DNA from: UBA6176 sp032119375
Lineage (GTDB): Bacteria > Verrucomicrobiota > Verrucomicrobiia > Limisphaerales > UBA9464
DNA length: 62,713 nucleotides
Direction: 5' to 3'
Assembly (NCBI GenBank): GCA_964430505.1
Contig: CAYSGH010000018.1
Span: 1 to 62,713, forward strand
Under the pieces are notes generated by a model that ran no database searches, was not told where the DNA came from, and saw nothing but the letters and a program-made list of their open reading frames with translations. Of this stretch, positions 1 through 7,944 are shown in pieces. Numbering within the stretch: the first letter of the stretch is position 1; every line of letters begins with the position of its first letter. The translations under genes and the position numbers were made by a program.

Positions 1-63
1 GGGAGGGCCCTTTCCTCGTTTTGAAATCCTCTTCGACTGCCGTTTCTAGGCTGATTCCTCCTT

Positions 64-105
64 CTTCCCTCATCCCTCACCCTTCGTCCCTCGTCCCTCG
101 TCCTT
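64..105. repeat. Heptanucleotide repeat block, six units
   Basis: Six consecutive 7-bp units stay in perfect phase: CTTCCCT, CATCCCT, CACCCTT, CGTCCCT, CGTCCCT and CGTCCTT. The block is pyrimidine-rich on the plus strand and lies upstream of the secreted protein starting at 190. It belongs to a family of 7-bp blocks seen in several other intergenic spaces of this window. Confidence 0.85.
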
Positions 106-189
106 CCAAAAGCGCTGTAACCCGTCCACGCCCGGGTTGGTCTGCTTCACCAAGCAGTTGAAGTGATCGCAACAAAACCAGTGTTTCCC

Positions 190-759
190 ATGAAGTCCCT
201 TCCACGAATCCTATCGGCGGCCGTGCTCGGCCTGGTCGTGTCGGCCCACCTGCTTGCCCAAGACGGCAATGGCGGTGGCGACAACAACAACAACGGCGGC
301 GGGCGTCGCAACCGGGGCGGCCAAGGCGGCGGCCCGGGGGGCCCCGGCGGCGGCAACTGGGACCCCGCGCAGATGCGGCAGCGGATGATGGAGCGCATGC
401 GCGAGCAGTTCGCGGTGAAGGACGACGCCGAGTGGAAGCTGATTTCCGAGCGCATCGAGAAGGTCAACGACGCCCGCCGCGAGTCGATGATGCGCGGCAT
501 GGGCATGATGTTCGGGGGCGGGCGCGGCGGGCGCGGCCCTGGCGGGCAGGGCGGAGGCGAGGCGATGCCCGAGCAGGAGGCGCTGGTGAAGGCCATCGAG
601 GCCAACGCGTCCTCGGACGAGATCAAGTCCAAGCTCAACAAGTACCGCGAGGCGTTGAAGGCCAAGGAGGCCCAGCTCACGAAGGCGCAGGACGAGCTGC
701 GCGAGGTTCTTTCCGCCAAGCAGGAGGCCCAGGCCGTCCTGATGGGCTTGCTCAAGTAA
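190..759 (+). CDS. Secreted Gly/Asn-rich protein of unknown function
   Basis: Predicted 189-residue exported protein that I do not recognise. It opens with a clear Sec signal peptide (MKSLPRILS, a hydrophobic stretch, then HLLAQ). A Gly/Asn/Arg-rich low-complexity segment follows at about residues 27-55. A helical Met/Arg/Glu-rich region with a second Gly-rich patch comes next, and the last 60 residues look like a charged coiled coil. I chose ATG 190 because an in-frame GTG at 163 would place nine polar residues before the signal sequence. No strong Shine-Dalgarno is visible. A terminator-like hairpin at 795-814 separates it from the secretion operon, so it is probably its own transcript, although position suggests a link to secretion. 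Confidence 0.75.
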   Translation: MKSLPRILSAAVLGLVVSAHLLAQDGNGGGDNNNNGGGRRNRGGQGGGPGGPGGGNWDPAQMRQRMMERMREQFAVKDDAEWKLISERIEKVNDARRESMMRGMGMMFGGGRGGRGPGGQGGGEAMPEQEALVKAIEANASSDEIKSKLNKYREALKAKEAQLTKAQDELREVLSAKQEAQAVLMGLLK

Positions 760-794
760 GGATGTCTTCCTCCCTCCTTCCTGAATGAACCCAT

Positions 795-814
795 GGGGGC
801 GCCTCGGCGCCCCC
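795..814 (+). terminator. Hairpin between the secreted protein and gspE
   Basis: GGGGGCGCC and GGCGCCCCC form a perfect 9-bp inverted repeat with a minimal spacer (TC; the inner pairs must open to make a loop), followed by CTTT. It fits a rho-independent terminator for the preceding gene. It also covers an upstream in-frame ATG at 793, which argues that translation of gspE starts at 829. Confidence 0.6.
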
Positions 815-828
815 CTTTCCTTCCCACC

Positions 829-2598
829 ATGGCCGCCGACACCCCCCTCGAAGCCCTCCTCGGGCGCATGGTTGCCGAACGGCAGTTGTCGGCGGCCGAC
901 GCCGCCCAGTTCCGTTCGGCGGCGTCCGCTACGGGCGGGGAAGCCGGGCCTGCCGAGCCGGACGTTCTCCGCTGGCTGGCGGGCGAGTACGCCGTGGGGT
1001 TCGACCCGTTGGAGGCCATCGAGCCCGAGAAGGACCTTTTGGCCAACTTCCCGGCCCGGATCCTCCTGCGCGAGGAGCTGCTGCCGTTGCGGCGCAGCAA
1101 CGGCCACGTGGAGGTCGCGACCTCCCGCCTGTTCGCCACGCAGGGCCTCGATGCCCTGCGTTCCCTGACCGGCCTGCGTCTCCAGCCCGTCCTGGCCCCG
1201 AGGGAGGCCATCCAGCGGGAGATGAAGAAGCACCTCGGCATCGGCGCCGACACGCTGGGGACGCTCGAGGAGGAGTCCGGGCTGCAGGTCGTGGACGAGG
1301 AGGGCGTGGGGGACACGGACCTCGACAACGCGGCGGAGGACGCGTCGATCATCCGGTTCGTGAACCAGGTGTTGCGCGACGCCATCGAGCTGCGGGCGTC
1401 GGACATCCACCTGGAGCCGTTCGAGACCGAGCTGCGCATCCGGTACCGCATCGACGGCGTCTTGCAGGAGGTGCCGGTCCCGGCGCAGATCAAGCGGTTC
1501 CAGCCCGCCATTGTCTCGCGCGTCAAGATCCTGTCCCACCTCAACATCGCGGAGAAGCGGCTTCCGCAGGACGGCCGCATCAAGATCCGCATCGACGACG
1601 CCGAGGTGGACATTCGCGTCTCGGTGATCCCGATGCTGCATGGCGAGGCGGTGGTCATGCGGTTGCTGCGCCAGAACTCGACGCTGCGCGGGATGGGCGA
1701 GCTGGGGTTGTCCGCCCGGGACCTGAAGAGCTTCCGCCGCGTGTTGGCGTTGCCGCACGGCATCATCCTCGTCACGGGCCCCACGGGGTCCGGCAAGACC
1801 TCGACGCTGTACACCGCGTTGAACGCGATCAACGACGCGGACACCAAGATCATCACGATCGAGGACCCCATCGAGTACCAGCTCAAGGGCGTGAACCAGA
1901 TCCAGGTGTCGGAGAAGTCGGGGCTGACGTTCGCGCGGGGCCTTCGCGCGATCCTGCGTCACGACCCCGACGTCCTGCTCATCGGCGAGATTCGCGACCA
2001 GGAGACGGCGCAGATTGCTGTGCAGGCGTCGCTGACGGGCCACCTGGTGTTTTCCACGCTGCACACCAACGACGCCCCGGGGGCGCTGACGCGGTTGGTG
2101 GACATGGGCGTCGAGCCGTACTTGGTCGCGTCGTCGTTGGAGGCCGTGTTGGCCCAGCGCCTCGTCCGCGTGCTGTGCCCGCAATGCCGGCAGCCGGACC
2201 TTTCGCCCGCCGCCGACGCGCTGCGTGCCGAGCTGCACATGCCGGCGGGGCAGGTGCTCTACAAGGCCGTGGGATGCCGCGAGTGCCGCCAGACTGGCTA
2301 CCATGGTCGGCGGGCCATCTTCGAGTGGATGGACACCACGCCGGAGATTCGGCGCCTCATTCTCAAGAACGCGTCGTCCGGCGAGATCCGCGAGTCGGCC
2401 CGCCGCTCCGGCATGCGGTCGTTGTCCGAGGATGGATGGCGGCTCGTGGCCGAGGGGATCACGACGCCGGAGGAGGTCTTGCGCGTCACGAAGGACCAGT
2501 CCTCGGAGGAAGAGGAACAGCGCACGGTCGGGCAGGCCATGGCCACCGAGGCGGTGGTGGCCGGCGGAACCCCGGAAGCGACCGGTGCCGCAACCTGA
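829..2598 (+). CDS. gspE: Type II secretion ATPase GspE
   Basis: 589-residue hexameric ATPase that powers pseudopilus assembly at the cytoplasmic face of the inner membrane. An MshEN-like N-terminal region precedes the RecA-like domain. Walker A GPTGSGKTST is near residues 317-326, followed by the Asp box (IEDPIEYQ) and the Walker B region LLIGEIRDQE. The C-terminal zinc motif has two CxxC pairs (CPQC near residue 450, CREC near 484), typical of GspE/PilB. An in-frame ATG at 793 sits inside a hairpin stem, so 829 is preferred. It is the first gene of the secretion operon and ends 6 bp before gspF. PilB and GspE are close relatives; the gspK and gspG neighbours favour GspE. Confidence 0.93.
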   Translation: MAADTPLEALLGRMVAERQLSAADAAQFRSAASATGGEAGPAEPDVLRWLAGEYAVGFDPLEAIEPEKDLLANFPARILLREELLPLRRSNGHVEVATSRLFATQGLDALRSLTGLRLQPVLAPREAIQREMKKHLGIGADTLGTLEEESGLQVVDEEGVGDTDLDNAAEDASIIRFVNQVLRDAIELRASDIHLEPFETELRIRYRIDGVLQEVPVPAQIKRFQPAIVSRVKILSHLNIAEKRLPQDGRIKIRIDDAEVDIRVSVIPMLHGEAVVMRLLRQNSTLRGMGELGLSARDLKSFRRVLALPHGIILVTGPTGSGKTSTLYTALNAINDADTKIITIEDPIEYQLKGVNQIQVSEKSGLTFARGLRAILRHDPDVLLIGEIRDQETAQIAVQASLTGHLVFSTLHTNDAPGALTRLVDMGVEPYLVASSLEAVLAQRLVRVLCPQCRQPDLSPAADALRAELHMPAGQVLYKAVGCRECRQTGYHGRRAIFEWMDTTPEIRRLILKNASSGEIRESARRSGMRSLSEDGWRLVAEGITTPEEVLRVTKDQSSEEEEQRTVGQAMATEAVVAGGTPEATGAAT

Positions 2599-2604
2599 CG
2601 TCGC

Positions 2605-4080
2605 ATGGCCTCGTTCCACTACAGGGCGTTGCAGGCCGACGGTTCCGTTGCGGAGGGGCAGCTGGACGCGGCGGACCGCCGCGAGGCGTTGCGCGTGATC
2701 TCGGCCCGGGGCCTGAGGCCGGTGAAGCTGACGGATGCGGCGGCTGCGTCCTCGGCTCCCGTGCTGCCCGCGCGGGCCGTTGCGCCCAAGGCCGCGACGG
2801 CTTCGGGTTTGGGTTCCAGCTCGCCCAAGGACGCCGTGGCGGCCAACGGCGCCTCGGGCGGTTCCGCGTCCGGCGGCGTTCGGAGTCCGATGGGGGCGGG
2901 TTCGGGTCGTGTCGCCCGTCGTCCGGCGTCCCGGCCCGCATCGCGGCCGGCGCCCGCGCCCAAGGCGGTTGCGAAGCCGGCGTCCAAGTCGGACGCGCCC
3001 GCGCCGGCGGGCGGCGGGATGCAGCTGACGCTGGGCGGGGACCGGATCACGCCGCGGATCCTGGAGAACTTCACGCGGCTGCTTTCGAGCCTTTTGGCGG
3101 CGGGCGTGCCGTTGAGCCGGGCGCTGGTGATCCTGATGCGCGAGGCGGCGTCGCCGGCGGCCGGGGCGCAATGGAAGCAGGTGCACGACCTGGTGGTGGA
3201 TGGCCTGTCGTTGGCGGAGGCGATGGGGCGGTCTCCGAAGACGTTCCCGCGGGTGTACGTGGCGATGGTGGAGGCGGGGGAGACGGGCGGCTTCCTGGAC
3301 GTGGTGCTGGGGCAGATCGCGGACTTCCAGGCGCGGGAGAAGGAGATGCGGGGCAAGGTGATGACGGCGCTGTTGTACCCGGTGATCCTGTTGGTCCTCG
3401 CGATTGGGGTGCTGGTGTTCCTGCTGGTGTTCTTCATCCCGCGGTTCCAGGGGATCTTCTCGGGGTTCGGGGCGGAGCTGCCGTTGATCACGCAGGTCAT
3501 CGTGGGGACGAGCGAGGTGCTGCGGACGTGGGGCATCCTGTTGCTGGTGGCGCTGGGCGTGGGCGGCTACTCACTGCGGACGTGGCTGGTGAGCGAGGCG
3601 GGGCGGCGGGTGTGGGAGGGCTTCATCCTGCGGGCTCCGGTGGTGGGCCCGTTGGTGGCGCAGTTCTCGATGTCGCGGTTTTGCCGGATGCTGGGGACGT
3701 TGCTGGGGGCGGGCGTGCCCTTGGTCAACGCGTTGAACGTCGCGCGCCGGTCGATTGGCAACCAGATCCTCGTCGATGCCGTCGCGAACTCCATCGAACG
3801 GGTCAAGGAGGGCAAGCAGCTCGGGCCGAGCCTGGGCGACTGCCGGGACCTTTTCAGCGGCTCCACCCTCGAGATGATCTCCGTCGCCGAGGAATCCGGC
3901 CGGCTCGACACCGAGCTGGTGCGCATCGCGAACGTGACGGAGGGGGACCTGGACCGTCAGTTGAAGACGGCCGTGGCGTTGGCCGAGCCGCTGATGCTGT
4001 TCCTGATCGCCGGCTTCATCGGCTTCATCTTCATCGGCATGGTCATCCCGATCTTTTCCCTTCAAGACCACATCAAGTAG
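2605..4080 (+). CDS. gspF: Type II secretion inner-membrane platform protein GspF
   Basis: 491-residue polytopic membrane protein that couples GspE to the pseudopilus. The N-terminus (FHYRALQADGS) is the standard GspF/PilC opening. A long Ala/Pro/Ser/Lys-rich linker at about residues 45-130 is an unusual insertion that makes the protein about 90 residues longer than typical GspF. Two T2SSF domains follow, each ending in a hydrophobic hairpin: segments near residues 255-275 and 310-325, and a last one near 460-483. The domain core (FTRLLSSLLAAGVPL; VAEESGRLD) is well conserved. It follows gspE by 6 bp and precedes the major pseudopilin gene by 15 bp. Confidence 0.92.
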   Translation: MASFHYRALQADGSVAEGQLDAADRREALRVISARGLRPVKLTDAAAASSAPVLPARAVAPKAATASGLGSSSPKDAVAANGASGGSASGGVRSPMGAGSGRVARRPASRPASRPAPAPKAVAKPASKSDAPAPAGGGMQLTLGGDRITPRILENFTRLLSSLLAAGVPLSRALVILMREAASPAAGAQWKQVHDLVVDGLSLAEAMGRSPKTFPRVYVAMVEAGETGGFLDVVLGQIADFQAREKEMRGKVMTALLYPVILLVLAIGVLVFLLVFFIPRFQGIFSGFGAELPLITQVIVGTSEVLRTWGILLLVALGVGGYSLRTWLVSEAGRRVWEGFILRAPVVGPLVAQFSMSRFCRMLGTLLGAGVPLVNALNVARRSIGNQILVDAVANSIERVKEGKQLGPSLGDCRDLFSGSTLEMISVAEESGRLDTELVRIANVTEGDLDRQLKTAVALAEPLMLFLIAGFIGFIFIGMVIPIFSLQDHIK

Positions 4081-4095
4081 GCAATCCTCAACCGC

Positions 4096-4545
4096 ATGAA
4101 CGTCATGAACCTGTCGTCCCGTCCCCGCCGCGCCGCCGCGCGCCACGCGGGATTTACCCTGATCGAGTTGCTGCTGGTGCTCGTCATCCTTGGCATCCTT
4201 GCGGCGATCGTAGTGCCGAAGTTTTCCGGCCGCACCGAGCAGGCGCGCATCACGGCCGCCGAGTCGCAGATTGCGACCTTTGGCACCGCGCTGGACGCCT
4301 TCGAGGTGGACGTGGGGCGCTATCCGAAGGGGCGCAACGGGCTCCTGGACCTCGTGACGGCGCCGCGCGACGCCCAGAACTGGCGCGGGCCCTACATGAA
4401 GAACGACATCCCCAAGGACCCGTGGGGCCAGGAGTACGTGTACGAGTGCCCGGGGAAGAACAACCCGTCGTCGTATGACCTGTCCTCCATGGGGCCGGAC
4501 GGCCGTGCCGGGTCCGAGGACGACGTGACCAACTGGAAGAAGTGA
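4096..4545 (+). CDS. gspG: Major pseudopilin GspG
   Basis: 149-residue major subunit of the type II secretion pseudopilus. A basic leader ends at Gly before the prepilin-peptidase site GFTLIELLLVLVILGIL, with Glu at +5 and a hydrophobic N-terminal helix. The C-terminal part has GspG-specific signatures: YPKGRNGLLDLV, WRGPYMKNDIPKDPWG and the calcium-site loop GPDGRAGSEDD. Length and motifs match the family. A second ATG three codons later (4105) is an equally possible start. No prepilin peptidase gene lies in this window, so that enzyme must be encoded elsewhere. Confidence 0.93.
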   Translation: MNVMNLSSRPRRAAARHAGFTLIELLLVLVILGILAAIVVPKFSGRTEQARITAAESQIATFGTALDAFEVDVGRYPKGRNGLLDLVTAPRDAQNWRGPYMKNDIPKDPWGQEYVYECPGKNNPSSYDLSSMGPDGRAGSEDDVTNWKK

Positions 4546-4621
4546 CGGGAAGGCGCGCGTGCTGGCCGGGTGGGTGGGCCGTTCATGGCCCGCGCCGCGT
4601 CGCCGCGAGCCTGGAAATCCG

Positions 4622-5314
4622 ATGAACCCGAGGCCCCTCCATGCGGCGTTCACCCTGATTGAGCTGCTGCTCGTCATGGCGCTCCTGACGGTCGTGATGG
4701 CGTTGGTGTCGCCGTCGTTGGGGCCGTTCCTGCGTGGGCGTTCGCTGGGCTACGAGGTGCGCCGGTTCATTTCGCTCACGCGCATGGCCCAGGCCCGCGC
4801 CGCGCACGAGGGCGTGCCCGTGCGGCTGTGGGTGGACCCGGACCTTCGGATGATGGGGATAGACCCGGAATTTTCGTTGGATGGGCAGGGGGTGGGCGCG
4901 GGGACGGCGCCCGCCGGGGGCGGCGCGACGGGCGGGGCCGTGACGGGCGCCGGCGGGACGTCGGGGCCATCCCCCGCGACGTCCGCTCCCTCGCTGGCCT
5001 ACGCGATGTCCCCGGAGGTCCAGGTCGAGGCGGACCCGCGCTCGTGGGCTTCCATGTCCGGCAACACGTATGCGCTCCAGTTCCGGTGGGCGGCGGGGCA
5101 GGGGGCCTTGGCTCAGGGACGCCGCATCACGTTTCGGTTCACGCCGGACGGGGGGATCGACGAGACGTCGCCCTGGGGCATTTGGTTCCGGCACCAGCCC
5201 GCCGGGGAGGCCCGGAAGACCGTGGCCGAGGGGGACGAGGTCTATGTGTCCCAGAACTTCCAGCGCACGCGTTATGAGGTGCAAACCAACCGGCTTGCCA
5301 TGCCCGTCCGCTAG
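4622..5314 (+). CDS. gspH: Minor pseudopilin GspH-like
   Basis: 230-residue minor pseudopilin. The short leader MNPRPLHAA precedes the type III signal FTLIELLLVMALL, followed by a hydrophobic helix and a globular domain that begins like GspH (YEVRRFISLTRMAQARAA). A Gly/Ala-rich insertion at about residues 95-125 makes it longer than typical GspH. An in-frame GTG at 4559 would add 21 residues and was rejected because pseudopilin leaders are short. Assignment as H rests on position after G and before the I-like gene plus the leader, so it could be another minor pseudopilin. Confidence 0.8.
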   Translation: MNPRPLHAAFTLIELLLVMALLTVVMALVSPSLGPFLRGRSLGYEVRRFISLTRMAQARAAHEGVPVRLWVDPDLRMMGIDPEFSLDGQGVGAGTAPAGGGATGGAVTGAGGTSGPSPATSAPSLAYAMSPEVQVEADPRSWASMSGNTYALQFRWAAGQGALAQGRRITFRFTPDGGIDETSPWGIWFRHQPAGEARKTVAEGDEVYVSQNFQRTRYEVQTNRLAMPVR

Positions 5315-5318
5315 CGCC

Positions 5319-5762
5319 GTGCGAGGCGCGAGCTGGGAGGGCGGCGACGCCCCGGGCGCGTTCCCATCGCGGGCGCGGGCCTTGGCGCGGCGACGCACGG
5401 GTTGGGCGTCGGCGTTCACGCTGGCGGAGACCCTGGCCGCCCTGGCGTTCGTCTCCGTCGTGATCCCGGTTGCGGCCCACGCGGTGCGGGTGGCCAACCT
5501 GGCATCCCAGGTTGCGGAGCGCCGGTTGGTGGCCGCGCACGTCGCCGACCGCATCCTCAACGAGCTGGTCGTCACGGGCCGGGCGAACATGGCGACGTCG
5601 GGCAATGCCGAGGAGGGGCGTCACTCGTTCCCGTGGCGGTCCCAGGCGGTGGCATGGGAACGCGGGACGCTCCGCGAGGTTTCGGTGCTCGTGACCTTCA
5701 CGGTCCAGGGGAACGAGCACGTGGCGCGTGCCGCGACGATCGTGGACTCGGCGCAGCCATGA
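5319..5762 (+). CDS. gspI: Minor pseudopilin GspI-like
   Basis: About 147-residue minor pseudopilin with a prepilin-type signal in which Ala precedes the mature Phe (SAFTLAETLAALAFVSV), Glu at +5 and a hydrophobic helix. The GspI-like Leu/Ala pattern then continues (VANLASQVAERRLVAAHVADRILNEL). The start is uncertain: ATG 5274 overlaps gspH, GTG 5319 lies just past the gspH stop, and TTG 5382 would give a normal short leader. I give 5319 as a compromise. The stop overlaps the next start codon (ATGA), so translation of I and J is probably coupled. Confidence 0.78.
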   Translation: MRGASWEGGDAPGAFPSRARALARRRTGWASAFTLAETLAALAFVSVVIPVAAHAVRVANLASQVAERRLVAAHVADRILNELVVTGRANMATSGNAEEGRHSFPWRSQAVAWERGTLREVSVLVTFTVQGNEHVARAATIVDSAQP

Positions 5763-6559
5763 GGACGCGGGCGGGTCATGCGGGGGGCGGATGGCGCGCG
5801 GCCGGCGAGGGGATGGCCCGGCGTGGCCGATGCCGGCCTGCCGCGTTCACGCTCATCGAGCTGCTGCTGGCCATCACGCTGTCGTCCCTCCTCATCTCCG
5901 CCACGGTGGCGGTTCTGTTCACGTCGTTGCGGCTGCGCAACCAGGCGGAGCGGCGCATCGACGCCTCGGATGCCCTCCACCAGGCGTTGGCGACGCTGCG
6001 CCGGGACCTGGCCAACATGGCGCTGCCGTCGTCGGACTCGGCCAATCCCCTGGCGGGCGCGTTGGTCTATGGCGGGATCACGGGGATCAACGACCCGGCC
6101 GGCACGGGCATGCAGCTCTTCACCACGACGGGCATCGTGCAGGATGCCTCGCGTTGGCCCGACATCGTCAAGGTGGGCTACGTGCTGCGCATGCCCACCA
6201 ACGCCACCCCGACCGTGGGCCGCAACCTCCACCGGGTGGTCACGCGGAATCTCCTCCCCGTCCTTGCGGAGTCGTTCGACGACCAGCTCCTGCTGCCGAA
6301 CGTCGAGTCGTTCCAGCTTTCCTTCTTTGACGGATCGACGTGGCGCGTCGCGTGGGGCGGGACCAACGAGGTGGTGGCCATGCCGCGTGCCGTCCGTGTG
6401 GACGTGGTGGTGAACGACATCGACCCCGCCGACCTTGCTGCGGGCCGGCTGGGGAACGCGACCCGGCTTCCCTACCAGTTGGTGGTGCCCATCCTGGTCA
6501 CCCCGTCCACGAACACCGCCGCCGCGTCGTCGGCGGGCAGCGCCGGGGGGGCTCCATGA
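5759..6559 (+). CDS. gspJ: Minor pseudopilin GspJ-like
   Basis: 266-residue minor pseudopilin of the tip complex. A 33-residue Gly/Arg-rich leader precedes AAFTLIELLLAITLSSLL, with Glu +5 and a hydrophobic helix. A GspJ-type globular region follows (SDALHQALATLRRDLANMALP), and length fits GspJ. ATG 5759 overlaps the gspI stop as ATGA, which decides the start although the leader is longer than usual. The gene ends with the same overlap into gspK. Confidence 0.85.
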   Translation: MRTRAGHAGGGWRAAGEGMARRGRCRPAAFTLIELLLAITLSSLLISATVAVLFTSLRLRNQAERRIDASDALHQALATLRRDLANMALPSSDSANPLAGALVYGGITGINDPAGTGMQLFTTTGIVQDASRWPDIVKVGYVLRMPTNATPTVGRNLHRVVTRNLLPVLAESFDDQLLLPNVESFQLSFFDGSTWRVAWGGTNEVVAMPRAVRVDVVVNDIDPADLAAGRLGNATRLPYQLVVPILVTPSTNTAAASSAGSAGGAP

Positions 6560-7944
6560 ACGTGTGCCAACGGGATGGGCGTCGCTCGGGTTGCCACGGT
6601 TCCACGCTCGTCATCGTCCTCTGGATCGCCCTTGGGTTGGTGGCGCTGGGGCTGTACTTCGGACAGTCCTCCGCGCTGAACCTCCGTGCGTCGGACCATC
6701 GGGCCGCCGCGTTGGAGGCCGAGCAGGCCATCCAGGGGGCGGCCCGCTACGCCGCGTTTGTGGTCACGAACCTGGACACCCCCGGCGTCCTGCCGCAGTA
6801 CACCGTGGCGCCGCGCTTCCCGCCGCGGGTCCAGAACGTTCCCGTGGGCGACGCCGCGTTCTGGTTCCTGGGACGGGACGTGGACCGCCTTTCGTCCACC
6901 TTGGGACGCAACCTCCAGCCCACGTTCGGGCTCGTGGACGAGGCGTCGAAGCTCAACCTGAACACGGCCACCCAGGAGATGCTCGAGCTGCTGCCCCGCA
7001 TGACGCCGCAGCTCGCCGCCGCCATCATCGACTGGCGCGACGAAAACGACGAGCCCTCCGCCGACGGCGCCGAGGAGGAAACCTACCAGCGGCTCACGCC
7101 CCCGTACCGGTGCAAGAACGCCCCGTTCGAGTCGATCGAGGAGCTTCGCCTCGTCTATGGCATGACGCTGGACGTCCTGCTGGGCGAGGACGCCAACCTG
7201 AACGGCATCCTCGATCCCAACGAGGACGACTACGACGCGGCCGCGCCGTTGGACAACCGCGACGGACGCCTGGATTCCGGCCTGTGGGAGTTTGTGACCG
7301 TGCATTCCCGGGATGGGCTCACGACGACCAACGGCACCGCGCGCGTCCCGGTGTCCGCCCAGGGCCGCCAGCAGCTCGCCACGCTCCTCCAGGAACGGCT
7401 CGGAAACCCGCGTGCCAACGAGGTCCTCGGGCGCCTCGGCAACCAGTCGCCCCCGGGCCTGCTGAACTTCTTTCTGCTTTCGGGCATGACCGTGGACGAG
7501 TTCGTGCAGGTGGAGGACGCGCTGACGGCGGGGGACGGGCAGTCGCCGCAGGAGGGGTTGGTGAACGTGAACACGGCGCCGGAGGCCGTCTTGGCGTGCC
7601 TGCCGGGGATTGGAACGGACATGGCGCCCTTGTTGGTCTCGTACCGGCAATCCAACCCCAACCGCCGCAACACCGTGGCATGGGCCGCCGAAATCCTGGG
7701 GGCCCAACGATCCCAGCAGGCGGGCCGTTACCTAACCGGGCGCTCGTCGGTCTATGGCGCTGACGTCTGTGCCGTGGGCCACCTCGGAAGGGGGTATCGC
7801 CGTTGCCGCATGATCCTGGATGCCTCCGAGGGAGGGCTCCGGATCGTCCAGCGAACGGACCTTTCCCATCTCGGGTGGGCGCTTGGCTCGCAAACGTGGC
7901 AGCAACAGCAGCAGCAGCGGCAATGGACGCAAAACACGCGATGA
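6556..7944 (+). CDS. gspK: Minor pseudopilin GspK
   Basis: 462-residue large minor pseudopilin thought to cap the pseudopilus tip with I and J. It starts at the ATGA overlap with gspJ. The N-terminal hydrophobic helix (TLVIVLWIALGLVALGLYF) lacks the usual Glu at +5, as is typical of GspK. Two helix-hairpin-helix-like segments are visible: KLNLNTATQEMLELLP near residue 135 and VNVNTAPEAVLACLPGIG near 337, both diagnostic of T2SSK. The C-terminus is Gln-rich (six Q in a row interrupted by R). The stop overlaps the next start as ATGA. Confidence 0.88.
   Translation: MNVCQRDGRRSGCHGSTLVIVLWIALGLVALGLYFGQSSALNLRASDHRAAALEAEQAIQGAARYAAFVVTNLDTPGVLPQYTVAPRFPPRVQNVPVGDAAFWFLGRDVDRLSSTLGRNLQPTFGLVDEASKLNLNTATQEMLELLPRMTPQLAAAIIDWRDENDEPSADGAEEETYQRLTPPYRCKNAPFESIEELRLVYGMTLDVLLGEDANLNGILDPNEDDYDAAAPLDNRDGRLDSGLWEFVTVHSRDGLTTTNGTARVPVSAQGRQQLATLLQERLGNPRANEVLGRLGNQSPPGLLNFFLLSGMTVDEFVQVEDALTAGDGQSPQEGLVNVNTAPEAVLACLPGIGTDMAPLLVSYRQSNPNRRNTVAWAAEILGAQRSQQAGRYLTGRSSVYGADVCAVGHLGRGYRRCRMILDASEGGLRIVQRTDLSHLGWALGSQTWQQQQQQRQWTQNTR

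Noticed and set aside
793..828. ATG 793 as the gspE start
   Set aside because: It lies within a 9-bp GC hairpin and adds a Pro-rich 12-residue stretch not typical of the family.
147..3186. Long minus-strand open frames opposite gspE and gspF
   Set aside because: They are Arg/Pro/Ala-rich shadows caused by high GC. The plus-strand frames hold intact family motifs across the whole stretch. Similar long antisense frames opposite the secretin, transketolase and hrpA genes were dropped for the same reason.
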